A stretch of 64,000 bases of DNA, taken from ZC4RG30 sp964455685. GTDB taxonomy: Bacteria; Pseudomonadota; Gammaproteobacteria; Steroidobacterales; Steroidobacteraceae. Shown here one piece after another: positions 1 to 7,212 of this stretch (its first letter is position 1; each line of letters opens with the position of its first letter). The notes under the pieces were generated by a model, which saw nothing but the letters and a program-made list of their open reading frames with translations, was not told the origin of the DNA and made no database searches. The position numbers and the translations under genes were made by a program. The stretch lies in NCBI GenBank assembly GCA_964455685.1, contig CAYVZE010000003.1:4888-68887 (forward strand). Reading direction: 5' to 3'.

Positions 1-263
1 GGTACTGCGAGGTGGCGCACAACGAGCTGCCCCGCGATGAGGAGGTGCAGGCCGCGGTGATCGCCCTGCTCTCCGGCGGCCTGCCGGCGCTTGCGGATCA
101 TGCCCCGGCGCGCCACGATGAGCCGGTCAGCACCACCGACACCCAGCTGCGCACGCAGCTCAACCACAAGCTCGACTGGATGCACATGGACCTGGACCAG
201 CGGCGCAAATTCCTGGATTCACTGAACGCCCCGCCGCCCTCGGCGAGGCTGTCACGGGCCTGA
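1..263 (+). CDS. C-terminal end of an unidentified protein (partial)
   Basis: The reading frame is open from the window edge to the TGA at 261-263, so this is the last 86 or so codons of a gene that begins upstream. An in-frame GTG at 12 exists, but the frame is also open before it, so I treat it as internal. The visible part is hydrophilic, with a charged C-terminal segment (KLDWMHMDLDQRRKFLDSLN) and no recognisable motif. Only 3 bases separate it from the next gene, which suggests co-transcription. I do not recognise the family. Confidence 0.5.
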   Translation, partial: YCEVAHNELPRDEEVQAAVIALLSGGLPALADHAPARHDEPVSTTDTQLRTQLNHKLDWMHMDLDQRRKFLDSLNAPPPSARLSRA

Positions 264-266
264 GCC

Positions 267-797
267 ATGCGCCGCTACAAGGCCTTCCGCTTCTGCATGC
301 TGGTGGGCGCGGCCGCGCTGCTGGCAGTGGCGCTGTACTACTTCATCAACTATGCCGTGGTGCTCGACGTGGCGCTGTCCAACAGCAGCCTGCGCACCGA
401 CCTCGCGGCGTCGGTGCGGGCGCTGTGGCTGGCCTTCGGTGCCCAGGCGCTGCTGATCGCGCTGCTGTACGCACTGGTGGCCTTCCGCCCGCCGGCGGTG
501 TCGCGCGAGGTGATCGTGCTGCTCGGACTGCTGCAGATCTTCGAGGCCACGCTGCTGTTCACCTTCTCGGGCAACATGTGGATGATGGTGGCGCTGGTGG
601 GCGCGGCGGTGTTCGTGCTGGCCGGTGCATTGCTGTGGCCCGGCACCTGGCCGCTGCCCGTGCCGGAGTCACCGGCGCCCGTTTCCGTTGGCGGGGACAC
701 CGGCGCGGACGCGGCCTTGCAGGACACCCTTCCCGCCGTGGAGTCCACGCCCGCGCCTTCCGCCCCGGAGACCGCCGCGGGCAACGAGCCGCGCTGA
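267..797 (+). CDS. Small four-helix membrane protein of unknown function
   Basis: This 176-residue protein has four predicted membrane segments, at about residues 8-30, 51-73, 81-100 and 103-124. A proline- and alanine-rich, acidic C-terminal tail follows (about 130-176). The ATG at 267 lies 3 bases after the preceding stop, so the two genes are probably one transcription unit. It converges on the acyl-CoA dehydrogenase gene. Membrane topology is read from hydrophobicity only. I recognise no domain and assign no function. Confidence 0.7.
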   Translation: MRRYKAFRFCMLVGAAALLAVALYYFINYAVVLDVALSNSSLRTDLAASVRALWLAFGAQALLIALLYALVAFRPPAVSREVIVLLGLLQIFEATLLFTFSGNMWMMVALVGAAVFVLAGALLWPGTWPLPVPESPAPVSVGGDTGADAALQDTLPAVESTPAPSAPETAAGNEPR

Positions 798-856
798 CCA
801 GCGCAGGCCCGCGCCGGAGGTGGCGGACCTGCCGCGAGCCCGCGCTGCGCCTGCCG

Positions 857-2632
857 TCAGACCAGTTCCGACGGCACGTCTGCCACGCTGCCGGCACCGC
901 CCTTGACGATGCGCGCCAGCCCCAGCACTTCCGGCAGCACCTGCTCGGCGTAGAACCGGCAGCTCACCAGCTTGCCGCGGTAGAACTCGTCGTCGCCCTT
1001 GCCCAGCGAGGCCTCGGCCACCGCCGCGGCGCGCGCCATCAGCGCACCGCTGATCGCCAGCCCGCACAGCTTCAGGTACGGCACCGACACCGACAGCACC
1101 AGCTGCGGCCGCTCCGCCTGCATCTGCAGCAGCGCATCGGTGGTGTCGCGCAGCGTGGTGACGGCCTCGGTGGCCGCGTTGCGCGCCGCCTTGGCTTCGG
1201 GCCCCAGCGAACGCAGGCCGTTGAGCTCCGCCAGCAGGTCGCGCAGCAGCGCCTGCATGGTCGCGCCGCGGTCACGGCCCAGCTTGCGGTTCACCAGGTC
1301 ATTGGACTGGATGCCCGTGGTGCCCTCGTAGATCGAGGCGATGCGCACGTCGCGCAATGGCTGCGCCGCGCCGGTTTCCTCCACGTAGCCCATGCCGCCG
1401 TGGATCTGCATGCCCAGCGAGGTCACCTCGAAGCCGGTCTCGGTGCACCAGCCCTTGACGATGGGGATCATCAGCTCGGCGCGCGCCAGCGCCGCCTTGC
1501 GCGCCGCCTCGTCGGGCAGGCGCGTGCCCTTGTCCAGCTCCAGCGCCGCGCAGGCGCACAGCAGGCGCATGGCCTCGGTGCGCGACCTCATGCCCAGCAG
1601 CATGCGGCGTACGTCGGGGTGTTCGATGATGGCCACCGGCGAGGGCTTGCCCTCGACGCGGCCCTGCAGGCGCGTGCGCGCCCACTCGCGCGCCCCCTGC
1701 AGCGCGCGCTCGGACTGCGCCAGTCCCTGCGCGCCCACCGACAGGCGCGCGGCGTTCATCATGATGAACATGAACGACAGTCCCGCGTTCGGCGGACCCA
1801 GCAGGTATCCGATCGCGCCTTCCTTCTCGCCGAAGCTCATCACGCACGTCGGGCTGGCGTGGATGCCCATCTTGTGCTCGATGGAGATGCAGCGCACATC
1901 GTTGCGCTCGCCCAGCGAACCGTCGGCGTTGACCAGGAACTTCGGCACCAGGAACAACGAGATGCCCTTGGTGCCTTCCGGCGCGCCGTCGATGCGCGCC
2001 AGTACCAGGTGGATGATGTTCTCCGACAGGTCGTGGTCGCCGTAGGTGATGAAGATCTTCTGGCCGTACAGGCGGTAGCGGTCACCATCGGCCACTGCGC
2101 GCGTGCGCAGCAGGCCGAGGTCGGAACCGGCCTGCGGCTCGGTGAGGTTCATCGTGCCCATCCACTCGCCGCTGACCAGCTTGGGCAGGTACAGCGCCTT
2201 CTGCGCCTCGGTGGCCGAGGCTTCAATGGCCTCCACCGCGCCGCGCGCCAGCGAAGTGCCCAGGAAGAAGGCCATGTTCGAGGCGAACATGATCTCCTCG
2301 AAGGCCGAGTTCAGCAGCTGCGGCATGCCCTGGCCGCCCAGCTCCTGCGGGACGGCCAGCTGCGTCCAGCCAGCCTCGGCGTACGCCCGGTAGGCCTCGG
2401 GGAAGCCCTTGGGCGTGAAGACCCCCTCGGGGGTCCAGCGGGCGCCTTCCCGGTCACCGCTGGCATTGAGGGGTGCGAGCACGGTTTCGCCGAACTTCGC
2501 CGCCTCTTCGAGGATGTTGTCGGCAAGTTCCGCCGAATAGCCAATATCCTCGTAGAGCGGGCCGAGTGCGGCCTCGCTGCCGAGGATTTCGTGGAGGACG
2601 AAGCGCAGTTCGCGAAGGGGAGCCTGGTACAT
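857..2632 (-). CDS. Acyl-CoA dehydrogenase (long DmdC-like subfamily)
   Basis: This FAD-dependent acyl-CoA dehydrogenase of about 591 residues would oxidise an acyl-CoA thioester at C2-C3 and pass electrons to ETF. Visible family features include MNLTEPQAGSDLG in the middle domain, the FAD-binding segment GMQIHGGMGYVEE, and YEGTTGIQSNDL, whose Glu is the expected catalytic base. The extra C-terminal domain (about 460-591) places it with the long paralogues (about 600 residues) that include 3-methylmercaptopropionyl-CoA dehydrogenase. The substrate cannot be told from sequence. I chose the ATG at 2632, which shares its A with the TGA of the upstream LysR gene (TGATG). A TTG one codon earlier is possible. 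The overlap suggests translational coupling to its likely regulator. Confidence 0.93.
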   Translation of the reverse strand: MYQAPLRELRFVLHEILGSEAALGPLYEDIGYSAELADNILEEAAKFGETVLAPLNASGDREGARWTPEGVFTPKGFPEAYRAYAEAGWTQLAVPQELGGQGMPQLLNSAFEEIMFASNMAFFLGTSLARGAVEAIEASATEAQKALYLPKLVSGEWMGTMNLTEPQAGSDLGLLRTRAVADGDRYRLYGQKIFITYGDHDLSENIIHLVLARIDGAPEGTKGISLFLVPKFLVNADGSLGERNDVRCISIEHKMGIHASPTCVMSFGEKEGAIGYLLGPPNAGLSFMFIMMNAARLSVGAQGLAQSERALQGAREWARTRLQGRVEGKPSPVAIIEHPDVRRMLLGMRSRTEAMRLLCACAALELDKGTRLPDEAARKAALARAELMIPIVKGWCTETGFEVTSLGMQIHGGMGYVEETGAAQPLRDVRIASIYEGTTGIQSNDLVNRKLGRDRGATMQALLRDLLAELNGLRSLGPEAKAARNAATEAVTTLRDTTDALLQMQAERPQLVLSVSVPYLKLCGLAISGALMARAAAVAEASLGKGDDEFYRGKLVSCRFYAEQVLPEVLGLARIVKGGAGSVADVPSELV

Positions 2633-3570
2633 CAATCTGCCTTATGCGCCGCAGGGCGCGCGGATGGACCACCGTCCGCCCCGGCCAGCGCCGGGACGAT
2701 GTTGGCGGCGAGAAAGTCGATGAATGCGCGCACCTCGGGCGCCTGCGCGCGGTGGGACGGCGCCACGGCCGTGAGCTCGACCGCGTCGGCCACCTGCCAC
2801 TGCGGCAGCAGTCGCACCAGTCGTTTCATGGCGAGGCCATTGCGGCACATGAACTCGGGCAGTGCGCCGATGCCCAGGCCCGCGGCCACCGCCGCGTGCA
2901 GCGCGGTGAGGTCCTGGGCCACCAGCCGCGGCGTGCCAGGCACCGTGACCAGCCCGCCATCCTTGGCCAGCCTCAAGGTGGCATCGGGGCCGGCGCCGGC
3001 CCACAGCAGCGCATGTTGCGCCAGCTCGCTGGGGGACTGGGGCAGGTTCTTGCCGGCGAGATACTGGGGGGAAGCGCACAGGATCATCGGCGGCACCCCC
3101 AGGGCACTGGCCACCTCGCCGTCGGCCAGGCGGCCGTCGGTGCGCAACTCCACGTCGAAGCCACCGGCGGCGGCCTCGTCGGCGTTCAGCAGCCTCAGGG
3201 TGACGCCCGGGAAGCGCTCGAGGAAGCGGGGCACCAGCGGCCCTACCAGCAGCCGGCCGAAGCCCTGGTCGATGGCCACCTTCAGCTGGGCGCCCTCGGA
3301 CACCGGTTGCAGCGCGGCACGGGCGGCCTCGACCTCGAGGGCCACCCGCTGGCAGTGCCCCAGGATGCTCTTGCCGGCGTCGGTCAGGGCGATGCGGCGG
3401 GTGGTGCGCTCCAGCAGCCGGGCGCCCAGTGCCCGCTCCAGGGACGCCACGGCGCGGCTGACGCGGACCTTGGGAACCTTCAGCCGCCGGGCGGCCGCCG
3501 TGAAGCCGTTGTGCTCGACTACCTGGGCAAATACGGCCATCTCATCGGCAATCATCGGTGAGTGGTTCAT
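2632..3570 (-). CDS. LysR-family transcriptional regulator
   Basis: This 312-residue protein has the LysR layout: an N-terminal winged helix-turn-helix (about 5-65, with FTAAARRLKVPKVRVSRAV) and a C-terminal periplasmic-binding-protein-like effector domain. The start is ATG 3570, giving MNHSPMIADEMAVF. The frame stays open further upstream, but that part reads as noise and overlaps the divergent gene. It overlaps the acyl-CoA dehydrogenase start by one base, so the pair is probably co-transcribed. LysR regulators often control adjacent genes, so regulation of the dehydrogenase or of the divergent EAL gene is an inference. The effector is unknown. The 117 bases to the EAL gene must hold both promoters. 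Confidence 0.93.
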   Translation of the reverse strand: MNHSPMIADEMAVFAQVVEHNGFTAAARRLKVPKVRVSRAVASLERALGARLLERTTRRIALTDAGKSILGHCQRVALEVEAARAALQPVSEGAQLKVAIDQGFGRLLVGPLVPRFLERFPGVTLRLLNADEAAAGGFDVELRTDGRLADGEVASALGVPPMILCASPQYLAGKNLPQSPSELAQHALLWAGAGPDATLRLAKDGGLVTVPGTPRLVAQDLTALHAAVAAGLGIGALPEFMCRNGLAMKRLVRLLPQWQVADAVELTAVAPSHRAQAPEVRAFIDFLAANIVPALAGADGGPSARPAAHKAD

Positions 3571-3687
3571 TGTCCGCACCAATCCCCCAGTGTTTCCCTG
3601 AAATTGTAGCCCCTGGTGCATGGAGTTCGCAGCCCTGCGGCCTGCGTCACGGCAGTTGACCTGTCTCCTTACGCAGACTGCTTGATC

Positions 3688-4893
3688 ATGAGCGGCGCGA
3701 CCGATACCACCATCAAGACCTTGCGTACGAAAGTCGCAGAGTCCGCGCTTGCCCTGGGCGAAGTGCTGTCGGGCTGCAACGTGCTCAGGATGTCCATCCA
3801 TGACGCCACCGGAGCCACGGCGTGGAATGGTGGCGCGCCGCTGACGGCGGCCGAACACGACTTCCTGCTCGACGCACTGGACTGCTTCGCGCTCGAGCCG
3901 GCCCGCGCCATGGTCGAGCAGGCCGGCGAGGACGGTGTCGGACTGGCCGCGTTCGCGGCACGCGATCCGCGCGGCGCCTTGCATGGCGCCCTGCTGCTGC
4001 AGGCCGAGCTGGTGACGCTGAACGGACGCCCCGGCGACCGGCAGATGCCCGGGCATGGTGACCGGCTGCTGCGACAGCTGGCGCTGCGGCTGGCTGATGG
4101 CGCCCCGCGGGTCAGCTCCAAGGCCGCCACCGCCGGCTTCAACGACAGTTCGCTGACGCTCTACGTGCAGCAGCTGCAGAAGCTGGGCGCCAACGGCCGC
4201 ACGCGCCGCTTCGAGGTGCTGTTGCGGACCCGCGATTCGGCCTCCGGTGAGCCGGTGCTGCCGAAGGACCTGATCGCCGAGGCCGAGGATCCGGAGTCGG
4301 CCGGCCACCTCGACCGCGCGGTGCTGGGCGAGCTGTGCCGCTGGCTGATCGAGAACCGCGCCCAGTTCGACGTGGAGCCGGCCGCCTTCTCGATCAACCT
4401 CTCCACCGGCGCGCTGCTGGACGAAACCTTCCCCGCCTTCGTCGCACACACACTGCGCGAGGCGCGCCTGAACCCCCGCCTGATCGGCTTCGAGGTACGT
4501 GAATCACAGTGCCGCGAGCACTTCGGCGCCGTGCAGCGCTTCCTCGAGCGCTGCGAGGAGATCGGCTGCCACGCCGTGATCGACGACTTCACGTTCCACT
4601 CCGACGTGCTGGAGCTGCTGCGCGCCCGCGCTGTGCGCATGCTGAAGATCTGCCCCTCGCTGACGCTGGACGGGCTGGCCGACAAGGTGTCGCAGGCGCA
4701 GGTGGCGGCCATCTCGCACGGGTCGCGCGTACTGGGCATCCACAGCGCTGCCAAGCGCATCGAGTCGGCCAAGGTGCGCCAGTGGCTGGCCGCCGCCGGC
4801 GTGGAGTTCGCCCAGGGCTACCTGCTGGAGAGCCCGATTCCGCTGTCCGAGCTCGGCGCGGCACGCATGGCCACGCCGTACACCCGGCGCTGA
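3688..4893 (+). CDS. Degenerate EAL-domain protein, probable non-catalytic c-di-GMP protein
   Basis: This protein has about 401 residues. An N-terminal region of about 150 residues without a recognised domain is followed by an EAL-type TIM barrel. The usual EAL motif is EVLLR (in FEVLLRTR). INLS and FEVRES retain the Asn and Glu positions. The loop normally DDFGTG is DDFTFHS, the KID motif is KIC, and the AEGVET stretch aligns with AKRIES, replacing a conserved Glu by Lys. QGYLLESP is present. With these substitutions, phosphodiesterase activity is doubtful, and a binding or scaffold role is more likely. I chose ATG 3688. An in-frame GTG at 3616 would add 24 residues. There is no membrane segment, so it is probably cytoplasmic. 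Confidence 0.85.
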   Translation: MSGATDTTIKTLRTKVAESALALGEVLSGCNVLRMSIHDATGATAWNGGAPLTAAEHDFLLDALDCFALEPARAMVEQAGEDGVGLAAFAARDPRGALHGALLLQAELVTLNGRPGDRQMPGHGDRLLRQLALRLADGAPRVSSKAATAGFNDSSLTLYVQQLQKLGANGRTRRFEVLLRTRDSASGEPVLPKDLIAEAEDPESAGHLDRAVLGELCRWLIENRAQFDVEPAAFSINLSTGALLDETFPAFVAHTLREARLNPRLIGFEVRESQCREHFGAVQRFLERCEEIGCHAVIDDFTFHSDVLELLRARAVRMLKICPSLTLDGLADKVSQAQVAAISHGSRVLGIHSAAKRIESAKVRQWLAAAGVEFAQGYLLESPIPLSELGAARMATPYTRR

Positions 4894-4894
4894 A

Positions 4895-6442
4895 CTACCA
4901 GCTGTAGCGCACCCGGTAGCGCACCGTGCGGCTGCCGTCCTTCGGCACCTGCACCCGGAACAGCACCGTGCGCGCATCCTCACGCTGGAACTGCTGGCTC
5001 TGCGACAGCATCTGCCAGTTGGCCCAGCGGAACATCGATTCGCGCACCTGCACCTCCACGGCCTCTTCCTTGTGGTTGCGCAGCGTGACCTCGATCTCCT
5101 CCTCCATCCAGCGCTCGCGCGAGTCGATGCGGAAGTCGACCTGGCGGCGCTCGCCCACCACGTCGAAGGCCGAGCCCAGCTTCACGCGCACCTGCTCGTC
5201 CCTGGGCGTGTGCCCGATCGAATCCTCGCCGATGAACTCCAGCGAGTTGTCGTTCGGATCGAGGCGCGAGACGCGGATGCGTCCGGCCGGCAGCGGCATG
5301 CCGAGGCCCGAGGCGCGGTCGTTGCGGAACACCAGGTAACTGTCCACCGTGCCGCTGCCCGCGAACGGGAAGTTCGGATCCTCGTAGCGGCCGCCGAAGC
5401 TGCTGCTGCCGGCGAACACCAGCAGCCGCTGCGCCGGTACGCGTCGCGCCTGGTCGAACAGCTCGATCTGCTTGGTGGAGTTGTCCGGCAACGTGGTCGG
5501 CCGGCCCAGCGTATACAGGTGGAACTCGTCGAAGGACTGCTCCTGGAAGCCGGCATCCGCAGCGCGCGCGCTCAGCTGCACCTCCGGCAAACGCAAGCGC
5601 GGCTGCTGGACGCGGTTGACGTTGCCGGCGACCAGCTTCAGTCGCGCGTTCTCGTAGGTGGCACCGGACTGGTTGATGATGCTCACCCAGGCGGCAAGGT
5701 CCACGGTGCCGTTACCGGCATCACGGCCGTCGCTGTAGATCAGGTTGTAGTCGGCCCACCAGGTGATGCCGCCGGTCTGGTAGGTGACGCGGGCGCGATG
5801 CGTGCCGGCGCGGCTGGAGTCGATGTCCCACAGCAGCGTGGGGCGCGTGATCAGCCCGCCCGGCAGGTCGGGGAAGCGCAGCGCCGAGTAATCGCGCAGC
5901 GCTGTGATGCTGCCGTCGTCCCCGCGCAGCACCAGCCCGTCCACCGAGGACAGCAGCGTCCCCGAGGTCGTGCTCGTGCCGCCGCCGGCCTGCGAGCGTT
6001 CGACCGTCAGCGGCTGGTCGACGAACTTCAGCAGCAGCTTGTCGGTGCTGACCAGGTCGAACTGGAAGTTCTGCTCCAGCACCCGCGCGGAAGGATCGGT
6101 CAGCGAGGTAAAGGTGACCGTGGTCGGATCGATCAGCGCCGCCACGTCGGTGAAGCGCACCGAGGAACGGCCGCGCGCGAGCTCCACCGGCCGCTCCTGC
6201 CGCACCATGGCATAGCCCGGCACGCCCGAGGCATTGGGGGTGCCCTGCCCCGGCAGCGGCCGGTAGTACTCGGCCGGGATCCCGCCGGGACGCGCGGAGC
6301 TGTAGATGGTCACGGCCGTATCCGTGTCGCCGGGCTGGGCGGCGGAACCCACGGTCGGCAGCAGCGCAGCGGACGCCGCCGCCAGCACTGCGCTGCGGCG
6401 TGGATGGCGGGAAGGGAATGACCTGGCGCGCTGTTTCTTCAT
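4895..6442 (-). CDS. DUF4139-domain exported protein
   Basis: This 515-residue protein starts at ATG 6442 with a basic N-terminus and a signal-peptide-like hydrophobic stretch ending near LLPTVGSAA (MKKQRARSFPSR at the start). An upstream in-frame extension to 6550 would overlap the divergent gene and is not used. The body is beta-rich, and its C-terminal half (WWADYNLIY, ELFDQARRVPAQRLLVFAG, EIEVTLRNHKEEAVEVQV) matches the pattern of DUF4139 proteins, whose function is unknown. It is probably periplasmic or surface associated. It converges with the EAL gene with one base between stops and is divergent from the one-TM protein at 6516. Confidence 0.85.
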   Translation of the reverse strand: MKKQRARSFPSRHPRRSAVLAAASAALLPTVGSAAQPGDTDTAVTIYSSARPGGIPAEYYRPLPGQGTPNASGVPGYAMVRQERPVELARGRSSVRFTDVAALIDPTTVTFTSLTDPSARVLEQNFQFDLVSTDKLLLKFVDQPLTVERSQAGGGTSTTSGTLLSSVDGLVLRGDDGSITALRDYSALRFPDLPGGLITRPTLLWDIDSSRAGTHRARVTYQTGGITWWADYNLIYSDGRDAGNGTVDLAAWVSIINQSGATYENARLKLVAGNVNRVQQPRLRLPEVQLSARAADAGFQEQSFDEFHLYTLGRPTTLPDNSTKQIELFDQARRVPAQRLLVFAGSSSFGGRYEDPNFPFAGSGTVDSYLVFRNDRASGLGMPLPAGRIRVSRLDPNDNSLEFIGEDSIGHTPRDEQVRVKLGSAFDVVGERRQVDFRIDSRERWMEEEIEVTLRNHKEEAVEVQVRESMFRWANWQMLSQSQQFQREDARTVLFRVQVPKDGSRTVRYRVRYSW

Positions 6443-6515
6443 GGCGGAACCCCTGGCTGGGCAAACTGTGAATGCGGTCGCATCGGGTGGCGACCCAGCA
6501 GGCACGATACCGCAA

Positions 6516-7211
6516 ATGGACGCCGCATTTATCCAGCAGAACCAGATCATCGAGCGCTACCTGATGGGCAAGCTGCCGCCCAAGGGCGCGCAGGACTTCG
6601 AGCGCTGGTGCCGCGAGCACCCGGAGACGGTGGCCGAGCTCGGCATGCAGGACCGCATCAACGCCGCACTGCGCCTGCTGGACGCCGCCGGCGAGCCGCT
6701 GCCCTGGGCGCAGAAGCCGCAGGCCCCCTGGCAGAAGCTGCCGGTGTTCGCCGGCGCCGTGGCCGTGGCGGTGATCGGTATCGCGGTGGCCGTGGCGCTG
6801 TTCCTGTCCGGTCGGGACAAGGATGCGCAGATCGCCTCGCTGCAACGCGACCTGGCCGAGCAGCCGCTGCTGCCCACGCAGGTCACGCGCCCGATCACGG
6901 TGGAGATGGCGCGCAACGGGCCCGAGCGCCGCGCCGTGACCACCATCGGTGGCGGTCGCACCGAGCTGGTGGAGTTCAAGTTCGACCTGTCATGGTCGAA
7001 GTACGGCAACTTCATCGTCACCATCGACCGCGAGAACCACGGCCGGTTCGCGGTGCTGACCAACCTGGCGCGCGATTCCAACGGCCACGTGCGGGTGGCG
7101 CTCAATTCATCCGCGCTCGGCCCGGGCGAGTACGACGTGAAGGTCGAGGGCCTGGACCGTCGCCGCAACACCGAACCGCAGGCCTGGACGCGCTTCCGCG
7201 TGGTGCGCTGA
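6516..7211 (+). CDS. One-TM protein with anti-sigma-factor-like layout
   Basis: This 231-residue protein starts at ATG 6516 (MDAAFIQQNQIIERYLMGKL). A cytoplasmic N-terminal segment of about 80 residues resembles the short N-terminal part of anti-sigma or zinc-finger-less regulators (ERYLMGKLPPKGAQDFERWC). One membrane helix follows at about 85-107 (AGAVAVAVIGIAVAVALFL), and then an extracytoplasmic domain of about 120 residues that is beta-rich. No sigma factor gene is adjacent, so an anti-sigma role is only a resemblance. It is divergent from the DUF4139 gene, with 73 bases between start codons. Confidence 0.7.
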   Translation: MDAAFIQQNQIIERYLMGKLPPKGAQDFERWCREHPETVAELGMQDRINAALRLLDAAGEPLPWAQKPQAPWQKLPVFAGAVAVAVIGIAVAVALFLSGRDKDAQIASLQRDLAEQPLLPTQVTRPITVEMARNGPERRAVTTIGGGRTELVEFKFDLSWSKYGNFIVTIDRENHGRFAVLTNLARDSNGHVRVALNSSALGPGEYDVKVEGLDRRRNTEPQAWTRFRVVR

Positions 7212-7212
7212 T

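Noticed and set aside
425..3601. 1,058-codon open frame on the plus strand
   Set aside because: It runs opposite to the acyl-CoA dehydrogenase and LysR genes, and its translation is Arg/Ala/His-rich with no domain, a usual GC-rich antisense artefact.
2632..4449. Longer LysR protein of 605 residues
   Set aside because: The extra N-terminal part is the antisense of the EAL gene. The LysR helix-turn-helix begins right after ATG 3570.
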